Below are positions 20,507 to 32,384 of a stretch of DNA of 64,000 nt, piece by piece. The position numbers and the translations under genes were made by a program. Source of the DNA: Liriodendron chinense (Eukaryota; Streptophyta; Magnoliopsida; Magnoliales; Magnoliaceae); the NCBI GenBank assembly GCA_003013855.2, contig PVNU02000868.1:3776501-3840500 (forward strand), read 5' to 3'. Under the pieces are notes generated by a model. That model did not search any database. It was given only the letters and a program-made list of their open reading frames with translations, and had not been told where the DNA came from. Position 1 is the first letter of the stretch, and each line of letters begins with the position of its first letter.

Positions 20507-23500
20507 TCACATGCCCTTCACTAGCGTGCCTAATATATGTTGTGTCCTCAATTCATTGTGAACATCACACAAAATTTCAGCTGCTATCTTCAACCGTATC
20601 CATGGGATGTCATCCTAATATGTTATTAGACACTAACATATGAGACATGTTATTATGATAAACAATGAAAGTTCTGTACGTGAAGCTAATGCATATTTCA
20701 CATGCTTGTGTGTATGGTTCTTACAGTGAACCATTCCAACACTATATTTTTCATCATAAAAACTCCACAATTAGTCTTAAATGCGCAGTAACTATCAGTG
20801 GACGATTCAATTATAGACATATACCGAATGTATTGATAAAGTGGAAACTCAAAATTGGTATTGGTAAATACCCTGTTAATTGTTGAGGTATGTCTGGACG
20901 TTCAATGACTTTTCCCGACAATAAGTTGTCGTAGGTCATTTCCCATAAATCAATGGTTTTCTCTAGAGCTTTAACCTGCACTTATACCATAGAAGGATTA
21001 GCCATGTATTGAAAAAACACGCAACACACTGGCAGTGAGGTAAGCGTATTCGCTAGTATGGACTTACCAATTTACTGTATGCCTACTTAACTGCATTTCC
21101 GAAACCAAGAGAGTCGAGAACGAATACCTGGTGCAGTGATATATGAAATGCGAACGCAAACCAATGGTCCTCATAGCAAACTGGGATATAAAACTAGAGG
21201 ACAACAAACAGAAGGGGTCACCTATGAGCAAACATGTCAAAGTCACCCTTTAAGCGATTGATGTTTCCTGTGCACGTACCCACTGACAATTGCATAATTT
21301 GAACCCCAGCAACTCCTCCGACAGCCAGTGCACCACATCATGACCCCACGATATCTTTTGCTGCATAAGAGGGGATTAACCTTTTGGTTATATGATTGTA
21401 CTGACAAATTCGTGGGCTGATGATGAAATAGTCAGAGCAGTTTCTTTCATTACCCAAAGGTATGACATGAAATATGCTCTTTAAACTATACCCGGAGTCC
21501 TCTTGAATTCCCTCAGTTGAAGCAGCCGCATGCAAGCATTTGCTACCTATACTTACAATAAAAAAGTAAATAACGCACACCACACATGTATGACAGTTAA
21601 AAGGACCGATGTATACTTACAAAGCTACTTATCCAACAATCTGGCAAGAGCGAGTGATATTCACGGACCCTAACCTCCTCATCAGAAATGCGGATCAACA
21701 GTCCACTACATAGACATTGAATTGTTCACAAATTCATGAAAAACATAAGAATTGACAACTGTAAGTAAAGCATGCATTCCAACGAACTCCCACATCATCA
21801 GCAGAAGCATGTACAATGATTCCAAACACGCATAGTACGATTAATAATAATATACAGCACATGTTAGTCAGGAGACAAGGCGTACTTGTCTTCTAAAGCC
21901 TTGCGAGTTAATGCGTTCTTAACCATCCACTCGTGGTGCTCATGAAGCGTTCTGATATTTTGCTTGCTCCACAAATTCAAGCCATCAATGTCCTACAGAA
22001 AGTGGGTCATCTAAGTCATTAAAGGCTTTTCATAGCAGCAAATACAAGAGCAACACCACTGATTTCATCTCACGTTTCGTCATTCTTTATAGGCAACATT
22101 CGGCCCAACTTTGTTATCCTTTTTGGGCTTCCTCGGTCACAGTCCAACATAAGGGGATTGCGTTTGCCGTCCTTCCTTACGAACTCTTCAGGCCCGCGTC
22201 GTGACTCTATCAACCTCTACGTTTGTTGCAGCATGACAGCGACCGTCTCCAGCATTCTCCTCTTTGACTGTTGCTTTATCACTGTTATTTGGTTCTATGT
22301 GGCTAACTTTACTTTTCTTCTCAAATAATGTAGGTTCACTGGGGCAGTATTTAACCTTCCTCTCATTCGTCATTGGTTCATCCTCCATTGCATGCTAGCC
22401 CAACTCACCTTCATGTGTATCGACGTTTGATGGGAGTCCATCCATCGCACCATCCCCCCATTCATCGTACATCAGTGGTCCATTATAGGTAGCAATCAGG
22501 GGTAGTGAATCTAAAGCATTAGAGTCAAACCCGTAATCGGTGGCCACATTGAAATCGTCATGGCTGTTTTTACCAAAGTTGTCTTGAAAATTGTATAGTG
22601 GGGTGTAGTTATATCATATTCTTTCATGCAAATATTCAATGCGAAAGAAAGAGGTACCTTTGACATGTCATTTTTATCATTTTTACGTCTCTCTGCTTCC
22701 CAATCATCTAGTCTCTTCTCAAATGCACTCATGCGCTTCGTGAAAATCTAAAAAAATACAAGTAGTTATTAGTAAGTGCTGAAAGAAGTGTAAATGCAGT
22801 ATATCCAAGCAGTAGGTACTTACCTTCTCTACTTTAGACAGTCCTTCCTTATCTGGCCTACAAGTTAACTCCCCGTGTAACTTCTTCAACGCACAGACAT
22901 GGTTATTTAGCTCATGGTTCTCCTTCACGATGCATTCAAAGTGAGTAAGGTACATACTAAGATCAACAGTCTATTTTTGCACTACAGCGACCAATTGTTG
23001 TATTGTAGGATGTAGAGGTTGCAACGGAGGCGGTTGAGGGTCCGATCTTTGCGGATCTTCTTTGGGAGTAGCAGTTTCATGATTCTCCTTCGCCTTATCG
23101 CATCCAATATGTGATGCAAACTCGATGACATCCTCGTAAGAATCGACGACACTTACCACCTGCAGAGAAATGATCACGCTCAACAATATTTCTTTCACAT
23201 CGGAACATTTATTATTTTATTTGCATGACATACCTTCCCTGTGCCAAATCCGCCTGCAAGACTCTCCACCATCGTTCTCCTCTCTATCTCATCCTTGCCC
23301 CAATTGCGCAAAATAGGGGATAAATTCTCTGTGTAGACATATCTCGAAAATTGCACACAACGTGCTCGAAATACCATAACTGCAGAAATACTAGGGACCT
23401 AATGAGATACTTCTTCTCTCTTAGGCGATAAGCCGTCAATCCCCTTACTAGTGTACTAAGCATGTGCCTCCCCCAAGTTAAATTAGACACTTGGTCGAGT

Positions 23501-23904
23501 TCTACAAGATTATTCAAGTATACTGCATGTGCATTTGCCTTCACGCGAGGGCACAATACAATGGCAAGAGTGAATAGGACGAACGCTCTCTTAGATTCAT
23601 CGACACTTGCATCATTATACAAGTGCTTCTCCAACACTTTTAGATGAATGTGGTCTCCTTTAACGTCAAACAGTCGTTGAATGTCATTATGGTCCTCTCC
23701 CGTACTAACCATTCTGACTGCTTCGCCATCGCATGACAAACCCGTTATGAGGGTGACATCTAAGTGTTTGATGGGAAGTTCATGACCCCCAATAACAAAT
23801 GTCTTCTTCCTGACGTCGAACTGTTTTACTAACCAAGTCACTAATGCCCGACGTAGCTTCTTACATCGAAAGTATAGAAGCCCACCCAGACCAAGTTCTT
23901 TCAT
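20507..23904 (-). pseudogene. Ulp1-type (C48) cysteine protease gene with N-terminal mobile-element domain
   Basis: This is a multi-exon minus-strand gene. The first visible exon (23904-23234) encodes LGGLLYFRCKKLRRALVTWL, then VIGGHELPIKHLDVTLITGL, a DUF1985/plant-mobile-type N-terminal region common in transposon Ulp1 proteins; a frameshift lies near 23335. Further exons lie at 23159-22824 (proline-rich linker, then heptads), 22740-22665 and 22585-22100 (acidic linker with one TAG), and 21995-21880. Others are 21705-21630 and 21560-21070, the latter holding IPVCYEDHWFAFAF (His codon 21164) and VFVLDSLG (Asp 21113). Next are 20980-20830, 20780-20725 with TNCGVFMMKNI (Cys 20767), and a last exon (DDIPWIRLKIAAEILCDV..) ending at TGA 20507. 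H-D-C is the C48 triad of SUMO proteases. About three stops and one frameshift argue against function. Ulp1-carrying MULEs and CACTAs are known in plants. Confidence 0.65.
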
Positions 23905-25424
23905 TGCCTCCCTCTGTCGTATATTTAATCATTGAACAACTCTTTCGAATCGGTGGGGAGAACAGTTGGTAATCATACTGCGTTCCAATCACAGTTTAGT
24001 TTCATGGACCAACGTTAGTTTTATCAACTTCAGTTCTATGATGTAGTGGATGGTACGGTCGTATACCAGATTTTTTTGACATGAAACAAGTCAATATAAA
24101 ACGGGTACAGTTCTGTATTAGAAGGTCAAAGATGCCTTGTAATGTTATCACTATCCTATCCATACATACATAAGCTCGAAAAAAAAAACTAAAGTATTGT
24201 AACTAAATAAATTGTTTGCGCAAATTAGTGATTTATCCCATTAACTGTCTCATTATGGCTTTCTAAGTGGTAAATATGTTTGTGGGTTTACTCATTGGTG
24301 TTGATTGAAAATGTGTTTGGTTCTGAGTTTTAAATAAGCTTTAACTTGTGCTAATGTTCTTTGGGGGGGGGGGGGGGGGGGGGGGGTGGGGGGTTTAAAC
24401 GACTTTTAAGGTTTTTTGGCTGATTTAAAGCTGAATAGTCAGATCAATTTAGTTTGTCACTTAAGGATATACAGGGTGTGAAATTTAACTAAAATTAAGA
24501 CAACAAAAGACCAACTTACATAGCATGTATTCTTATGAATGAAGTAGACTATGAGATATGAGCTGACTTATGCAAGTAATCCGACTTAAGTAAATATAAG
24601 ATTACAAGCAAATAGCAATAGAAACTTGTTAGTAGGATACGCTTAAGTTATAGTACTGATGAATGGCTTAACATGATTACTAAAACAGTAAGCGACTCTA
24701 TATGTATATCAATTAGAGAATAAACAACAATAAATTATTGTGAAATAGATTTGTTAACAAGTTACTTTATAGTGAAATAGCTTCAGAGAGTATGGACCTA
24801 TGAGCAGATGGTCCGAAGACTCTGTCACTCAACCTGATTTTTTCTTCATGAGTAGAGTCGCAACTGGCCCCGAGTCCATTTTTTAATACATAGCAAGTAC
24901 AGTTTTTTAATACTTAGCAAGGTTTACCTTGGGCCGACTACATAAAACTTCTGTTATAAGCAATTCCATTCTAACATTTACTTCAGTACATCCCATACAA
25001 ACCAACTGAATTGTGAGTCCCATTATAGATGGAGCACATATCGCCACATGTATCATTTTTTAATATTTGAAGACATTCAAGTTTAGGGTCGCCATTTGGG
25101 AGTTTCTAACCATCCAAGTAATGTGTACAAATGGTTTATAAAAAGAATGGTGAGTGGACTACATTTGTTAGAGGGAAAGAAGAGTCATGCAAGCTTAAAG
25201 AAATAGTAGATGAGGGGGTCTTAAACACACAACTAGTGTACTTCTTGATGATGATATTCGCCCCTTTTATTGCGTAAAGCAATTTATTCAAGAAAGTAAA
25301 CAGGACTAAACACAAGGTAAGTAAATAATTTTTGTAGCTCGATCAACAAAGCCATCTATAACTAAAACTAATACTATAAACGCAGTTCAAGTTGCTATAT
25401 TAAGTCAAGACATTGTGAATAAGG
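23905..25424. other. Gene-free AT-rich stretch with a G homopolymer
   Basis: Upstream of the protease gene there is a possible acceptor (cgacag, about 23920 on the minus strand) but no recognisable earlier exon. The rest is AT-rich. A run of 24 G, then T and six G, lies at 24363-24393. Short repeats 'ttttttaatac.tagcaag' occur at about 24880 and 24905. Confidence 0.4.
24363..24393 (+). repeat. G homopolymer
   Basis: 24 consecutive G, one T and six more G. The complementary-type run of 13 C lies at 7216-7228. Such runs are hard to sequence and their lengths may be assembly artefacts. Confidence 0.9.
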
Positions 25425-26074
25425 TGTAACGCCCCTAAAATTCGACACTCGAGTATATAACTTAAATCTCGAAATCAAGGGTGTTATGAATGAATCCTTC
25501 ACAATCACAATTGAAACTTTTATCCTTTCCATTCACAAGGTACCAAATATATGGAATAAAAATAAACCAACTTTGAAAATTAAACTATAATTAACGAGTC
25601 TATGAAATTGTTCCAAACTGTCTAAACTAATGGCCATCTAATGGGCCTTATTACATCAATGCTTTCAAACCAAAAATCAAAATAACTAATTAAAAAAAAA
25701 AAAATTCTAAAGTATTCCCTCATCTGGAACCGCTTCTTCGAAGTCTTCTAAATCATCACCTGTCACTACGGTTAATCGCATAACACTGCGTCAGCTATAA
25801 AAGCCGGTGAACATTCTCATATAGTTTAACACATGTAACTCAATATAGAAAATCACTTGACCCTTTAAAGTACAAATCACTACAATTCCAATGGTGATTT
25901 CATCAACCAAAATCTCTTAAATATGCACGTTATGCATGTTTCATCAACCCAAAACATGTACGTGATGCATGGGATGCAAATATGCTTCAACAATCTCAGT
26001 ATGGTTATCAGTAGAACATCCAGGGCCAGTTAATAGTCGGGCCTACACTAGTCTCATAATTGCAGGGTTGGTCT

Positions 26075-26310
26075 CTTGTACACACCAGGGAACTCACCCA
26101 ACCTGCCAAAATCATCCGATATCCACCGGGTACGCTAGTATGGTATCTTGCACACACCAGGGAGCTCAACCAACCCTGTCCACAATCGATAGACTATCAG
26201 AATGGTATATTGCACACACAGGGCGCTCAACCAGGGACTGTTGCACACACTTGGGTGCTCACCCAACCAATCATCAATGGGTCTATTGCACACACTAGGG
26301 TGCTCACCCT
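26075..26310 (+). repeat. Short degenerate tandem repeat in LTR family B
   Basis: Five units share 'ttgcacacaccagggagctc' followed by 'acccaacc'. They start near 26077, 26148, 26210, 26240 and 26286. Unit length varies from about 30 to 70 bp. Such repeats are common in the U3 region of chromovirus LTRs. The open frames over it reflect the repeat. Confidence 0.6.
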
Positions 26311-26356
26311 ACGGTAATAACTGGAGTTCACAAATCATGCTATGCATGAACCAAAT

Positions 26357-26940
26357 TAGGGCTCTCAATGGGTCGGATCTGGATCGGATCCAGTTGGATC
26401 CAGCTCCAAGTCCGTATATCTGTAGACGGATTCGGATCCGAATCGGATCCAACTCGGATCCAAAATGTGATATCCATATCCGATCCATATATGAATTGTT
26501 AGATCCATTTCCGATCCAAAATCCATATAACCATCGGATTCGGGTCGGATCTAGGTCCGAATCCACCCCATTACAAATTTAAAAAAATATATGATATAAA
26601 ATATATAATATAGTACATTTAATTTAGTAGAAAAATTATGCAAATCCCACTATTTACTATCATATGGTTGACATGGCCTAAAATAATTTGTAAAATGGAT
26701 GGTCAGCATGAATATAACATATACACTAAGGTGACAATTAGTCGGATCTTAATCGGATTCGGATCAAACTCGGATATGTTCATATGAATCCATATCCGGT
26801 CCATTTAAGTAATCGGACCTATTTTAAGATCCATATCCGGTCCATTTAACTAATCGGACCTATTTTAAGATCCAAATCCACATTAAACGGATTCAAAGCG
26901 AATCGGATCTCGGATCTGACCCGCTCCATTGAGAGCCCTA
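26357..26940. mobile_element. hAT-like non-autonomous element with 8-bp duplication
   Basis: The 15-bp terminal inverted repeats TAGGGCTCTCAATGG (26357-26371) and complement (26926-26940) are flanked by AACCAAAT on both sides (26349-26356 and 26941-26948). An 8-bp duplication with such termini is diagnostic of hAT. The 584-bp body is mostly 'ggatccgaatcggatc' motifs and has no transposase. It resembles the element at 1722-2461 in termini and motif content but not in length. Confidence 0.85.
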
Positions 26941-28447
26941 AACCAAATCAATACTCCAAAACATCTTTCCAAGATAATTCAAAAATAAGCTCACACATGT
27001 ACAACCTTAATCAGGTATCAAATTCATATGAAAAATATAATTTATAAACAAATAGATAATTCTAAATAACATTGATATAATTCACAAATCCAACCAAACG
27101 AAACCAAATTTAAACTTCTAAAACGAGAGATTAAAATATAAACATAGGAAATCCGAAATTAGACAAAAAAAAAAAATCCTAAACTAGAATTACAGGAAAA
27201 AAAATATATGAGAAGAAACTCACCGTTTCTCTTTTTTTCTCCTTCTCTCTCTTACTTTCCTTTTCTTTGTTTTTCTTCTTCTTCTTCTTCTTCTTCTGCT
27301 TCTTCTTTCTTTCTTCCCTAGGAGGATCTAGTGGCAGCAATAGATGGGTGGAGAGATTTCTTTCCACCCGTCTCTCTCCCTCCTCTCTCTCTCTCTCTCT
27401 CTCTCTACCCGAACTCTCTCTCTCTCTCTCTCTACGTTTCTCTGGAGTGGAAAGATACACCTAGGGAGTTTTATATAACACCCTAGATAGACTTGAACAG
27501 GCAACGTTTGTAATAGGAAACCGGACCGACGAGGTTGAGTTCGAGTGGGAGAAGGAAAAGATCAAGATTTCGGATCTCCCTCTACATCAACACTTGGCAT
27601 CATGTAAACCGTTAAAACCATAGGTGGGGTCCACGAAAACAATCCCTTAAAATTTCAGGGACCCATGCGTAAGATCGGTCCCGATCTTGAGCGTTTTATT
27701 TCTTTAAGTTCCAGAAACCGAAGGATTATGCGGTCCACTCGTACTTCTAAATATGAAACCAAATTCTCCCCTTAGTAGTCCTAAGAGGGGGCTACATAAT
27801 GGACGGAATGGATTTTTGGATGGGGCCCACAGCGATGGACGGTGTGGACCGTCTAACGGACAGCGAACGCTGCTGTTGCAGCGTCGGGCGAAAAAGACGC
27901 AGTGTCTTCAGCTGCGCACGCGGTCAACGCGCGTTGACCGCGGGTCTAACGTGCACGTAGTGCACGTGGGACCCACAGTGATGCATGCGAAAAATCCACA
28001 CCACTCATCAGTTACGTCACGTAGTTTTAAGGTATGACACCAAAAATGAGGCAGTTCCGAGTTTAGATGGCCCACTTATGGCCCGATTTCTAATTAGGGT
28101 ACTTGTAAGATGATCGGAGGGCTGAAATTTGACGTGTACGGTTAGATTAGGTCTCTAAACTATTATATGAAGTTTTACATGAAACGGATCGTCAGAAACT
28201 GGTACACTTAAAATCATCTATATAGATTAAGTTTAATCAATGGTATTTTTCATATTTATGGTGAGTTTTGATAAATTTGTCACTTCTACACTGATCTAGG
28301 GTTTGTGTTGAGCAAATTTAATAAAGGGTTCTACATGAATTCCCTAGAAATTATTAATTTATCAATATAATAATCCACATAAATTATTAATTAATTAATT
28401 AATTTGTTACTTTAATTATTTTCGAAAACTTGGGTTATTACATAAGG

Positions 28448-28867
28448 AAATTCTGAATCCAACCAAAATTGATTAGAAAACAGCTCAGAAAAAAAAAACA
28501 GCGTGTGAGGATTAATGCAATAGCAAAATGTGATTTGACTGATAACGTTACTATGAAGATGAATGCACAGATTCAAAATAACACGCATTTATCCCAAGAC
28601 ACTTTCAAATTCGACTACAAGGGTAAGGGCCTGTTTGAATGCCTGTAAGTTGGGTAAAATGTAAGTGATCACTTATAGGGAATTCACTTATAGGTTGTGT
28701 TTGGGGAAGAGTATTCACCTGTAAGTTACGGCCTGTAAGTTACAGGAAAATCGACCAAAAAACTGCAGGGTGATGGGGATGAGAAGTCACTTCCCTGTAA
28801 GTGAGTTACAGGCCAACAGTCTGATTTTTTAAAAGAGGGGAAGAGGGAGCAAGCTCCAGCTACAATC

Positions 28868-28904
<37 letters not shown>

Positions 28905-30767
28905 TTGTGCGTCTCTCTTCGGAGAAGTGTGAAAACTACATTTCTAAACCCCAAATCATTGATCAAATGTCCACCCAAAGTCTGTTCATTTCGATTAACC
29001 TCCAAATCAAAGACCTGTTCATGAATGCCCATATATAGTTTTGCCTCCAATACAAATACAAACTTCCTCAATGCAGAATATGTTAAGCAAGCTATCTGCT
29101 AGAGATAGACACAGTATGCATATCAAATGAAAGGTTAATGTATATGGGTCACTACTCAAATTCAACGAATAGAATAAAATGGTTAAGATTGTCTATTCAG
29201 CATAATTTTTTATCTACCCAACATCCACAGTGATACCAACAATTTGGATAGTAAACACTGATGTACATGTATGTCATAAGTTATGTGGATGAATCCTGCA
29301 ATTTTAATAATAGGGATCAATTGTCATTATAATCTATACCAACTTGTGGAATTTGAAATCCTTTTTCATCTCCATCAATTTCGAAAATATCATATCCAGA
29401 TAGACTTGAATTGGCCCCAAACAGACTGCATAGTAATCAAATGGCAGAAATTTCTTTACTATCTCCACAAAAACGCTATATTTTGATTTTTGTTTTTGTC
29501 ATTAAGTTGAAGTTTTATTACTGACCCTGAAAGTTTGCTAAAAGCATGAAAAAAAATTCCAAACCTAGATACAACAATCGAGTTACAAATTTCAGTCCTT
29601 ATTTATAAAAAAGAAAAGAAAAAAAACTGAAAAACAAAAGTAAACTACTCCATACTTGCTAGAAAACAGGAAGCAAATAGGGGTACAATTGTACTAATGT
29701 GCAGATCCTAAATTTCAAAGATGTTTAGAATTTTTTATATTATTTTTACAAGAAAATACAACAGCAGCCACGATGGTCACAAGATTTGAAATGCATGCCC
29801 TGTACATGTACTCTAATTATAAACTTCTATCATCTTGAATTTTTTGTTATTCAACTAATATCAATAAATTATTATACTCAAGTCTAATGTTTCATAAATA
29901 TACTGTTTTAGTAAGAAACCTAAAATAAAAGGTGCAAAAAGCTGTTGTGAAATTTGTATACCAAGACATAACAATTAAGATATTAGGAGAACTCATAATA
30001 GCTACATAACATAAAGGTAATAACTCAATATAATAATGCCACATGGTACAAGTGTAGAGGCAAGAGTTGCATCCGTGTGATAAATAAAGAACCTACAAGC
30101 TTTCTGAACATGTAAAACCTAGAACACTACAGATGCTAAAAAAACAGTAGCAATGAATGTCACACAAAGAACAACTTCAACAGGAACTTCAACACAGATT
30201 ATATCAGTCTCAAGAAGAAATCATTCTAACCACGAGGCAATCTAACCGTTCAATAAAAAAACAAGAATAACAAAAGAAAAAAGTTTGAGACCTTTGAAGC
30301 AAGAATAACAAATCAAATTTCAAGAGTTCAAGAAACAAGGGCTTATTTCCCCAAATCTCGTTTAGGGATTCATAGACAGAGATATCACACGTCTATTCTA
30401 CCATCTGCTTAGGGTAGCATAAAAATCCCTAACCATATTAAGCATGATTCTTGATTTCCCTAACACGTCTATTCTAAGAAAATTATATTAGACAATGATT
30501 TCAACCAACCCATTAAGGTCATGGACATGAAATTCCCTATGCAAAGGATGTCTTTTTGACAATGAGATTTAATTGACTATCAAATTAAATAGGAAAAAGG
30601 CATCTGATCACACCTCTTCATAGGGCATATTAATTAATTAAACCAAAAACTTATAAAGTTGAAAAGGCAGCCACCTTACATAAGCAAACGCTGGAAGTGC
30701 GACTTCGTTGTTGGCTTTAATGTCGCTGGATCTGGGTTTCAGCAGCCAACAATGGCGTTCGAAGTGC
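28448..30767. other. Gene-free stretch
   Basis: A block at 28627-28820 repeats 'cctgtaagtt' and 'cttatagg' several times and begins 'ggcctgtttgaatgcctgta', reminiscent of a Harbinger/Tourist-type terminus, but I find no matching end. A TC run lies at 28868-28901. The remainder (28900-30700) is AT-rich with no conserved frame. No RNA gene was recognised. Confidence 0.35.
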
Positions 30768-31232
30768 TGTAAGACTCCATTAGGTGGGCCACACATGATC
30801 ATCGGTTTAGATCATGACCGTTGGATTATTCAGATTGGGCGATTCAGTGGGCCCCACTATAGTTGTGATCATTGCAAATAGGTTTGGGGCAGGACGCTTG
30901 AACCGTGTTCCCTATACGCGGTTATTAAGCCAGATATGGAAACCTACGGTGTGGAGACCCTAGAGGAGAGAAGTGTGATGGGTAAGCTTCTCTGGCCCTC
31001 TTTCCTATAAATATATGTATTGGTCCCCTCACCAACACACAAGAGAAAACCCTAGTCCCATTGAGAGTTTCTCCTAGAGGTGTAAGGTGCGGAAGACCAA
31101 GAGTTCTTCTCGACAACAAGGCGGCATCGGGAATGTCTTCCCAATCAGGTATGGCTTTAAGATTACAGTATGGAATCTCTATTATTGATGCATAAACGAT
31201 CCGATTATTCCGCATGAAGTTTAAGTTCCACA
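30768..31232 (+). mobile_element. Copia-like 5' LTR (truncated element)
   Basis: The LTR ends AAGTTTAAGTTCCACA. Two bases later, TGGTATCAAAGC (31235-31246) is a primer-binding site of the initiator-Met tRNA type with one variant base. A TATA box, CTATAAATATA, lies at 31006-31016, about 20 bp before the LTR's 'accaacacacaagagaaaacc' leader-like region, as expected for U3/R. The start at TGTAAGACTCC (30768) is a best guess that gives a 465-bp LTR. Only about 200-400 bp of internal leader follows; no gag, pol or 3' LTR is present. Confidence 0.5.
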
Positions 31233-31234
31233 GT

Positions 31235-31246
31235 TGGTATCAAAGC
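31235..31246 (+). other. Primer-binding site
   Basis: TGGTATCAAAGC follows the LTR end after two bases. The standard plant PBS complementary to initiator Met tRNA is TGGTATCAGAGC, so one base differs. Confidence 0.5.
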
Positions 31247-31806
31247 TTACTGTGCATCAATCGTGGTGGATTCGTGAATCCCTTGTCAATCAGATGGGAT
31301 TTTGAATGCCCGTTCAGTCTGGTGATTTTTTCTTAATAGAGGATTTCCGTTTTGGGATCCATCATCGGACTGATATGGCATTGTGACTGTCGCACACTTG
31401 CCATTGGAGATGGTGTTTGGTGCTATAGACATGATTTTTTTTTTTTGGTCAGCCATGGCCGTCCAACCTCATGCAGCAAGATAGCTGCCCTGTTTCAAGA
31501 TCCAATCAAGCCAGGGTTTCAAAACGCCTGATATATTGGAATTATTGAAGCCAATTGAAAATCTCAGCCGTCCATGGAGGTTGAACAGCTGTGGATATAG
31601 ATAGCAGCTATCACCAACCATAGCTGATGGTTGTTGTATCCGGCAGATCCAGCTGCCAAAATCACTGTCTTGAAACGTACAGGACATAAAAAAAAAAAAA
31701 ATTAAAAAAAAAAAAAGGATGTTTTTTGAGAGAGGGAGGGAGGGAGGGCGCAGGTTTGATTTGGGTGGGAAATTTGGGGTTTTTTGGGGGGAGATAGGGT
31801 GTTGGA

Positions 31807-32333
31807 GAAATCGGATTGCCTCCACACGCTTTTATCGTGCAAAGTAAACTCTGTTGGGCCCACTTAGAATGTATGTGCTTTATCTATTCCGTCCATATGT
31901 TTTTCCAACTCATTTTAAGGGTTGAGCCCAAAATTTCAACATATCCAAGTCTCAAGTGGACCACACCATAAGAAACAGTGGGAATAATGATTTCCACCGT
32001 TGAAACATTCCCAGGCCCCATAGTGATGTTTATTTGTCATCCAACCTATTCATAAGATCACATGGACATGGATGATTTTAAAACACAAATATCAGCTTAA
32101 TCCAAAATTTTTGTGTCCTTCGAGAATTTTTCAATGGTAGACATTCAGTTCACACCTTTCCTGTGGTGTGGTCCACTTTAAATTCTGATATGCTTCATTT
32201 TTTGGAATCATATCTAAAATTATCTGTTAAGATGGATGGACGGAGTGGATAAAATATTTAAATCACGGTGGGCCCCATAGAGTTTACTCTGCACGCTTAG
32301 CGTGCGAAGTTACTACGCAATCCAATTCCGGGG
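31807..32333. mobile_element. Fold-back MITE-like element
   Basis: The left arm 'ggattgc..cacgcttttatcgtgcaaagtaaactctgttgggcccac' pairs with the reverse complement of 'gtgggccccatagagtttactctgcacgcttagcgtgcg..gcaatcc'. The centre carries the common 'aagtggaccacaccataagaaacagtg' motif. A related copy lies at 60107-60430 inside the chromovirus LTR. No ORF is present. Confidence 0.65.
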
Positions 32334-32384
32334 TTGGAAGCTACCGCGTTTTGGGTGTATCCCCTGATCCACTGACGTTGGTGC

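Larger units (their letters stand above)
25425..28442 (+). mobile_element. Solo LTR, family B (chromovirus-like)
   Basis: It starts TGTAACGCCCCTAAAATTCG and ends ACTTGGGTTATTACA, a pairing typical of chromovirus LTRs. It is flanked by the perfect 5-bp duplication TAAGG (25420-25424 and 28443-28447). Total length is 3018 bp, of which 592 bp is a nested hAT-like element plus its duplication, leaving about 2.4 kb. A TATA-like 'gttttatataacacc' lies at about 27468. No gag, pol or PBS is present. Poly-TTC and TC runs at 27273-27434 produce spurious open frames. Confidence 0.8.

Noticed and set aside
24050..24062. 'gatgtagtggat' as a CACTA 3' terminus
   Set aside because: It has only the GTAGTG core, with no T-rich lead-in and no sub-terminal repeats.
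7216..24386. C run at 7216 and G run at 24363 as inverted terminal structures of one large element
   Set aside because: They are homopolymers only; the sequences beside them do not pair.
27179..27464. Arg/Glu-rich and Phe/Ser-rich open frames
   Set aside because: They are translations of TTC and TC microsatellites inside the solo LTR.
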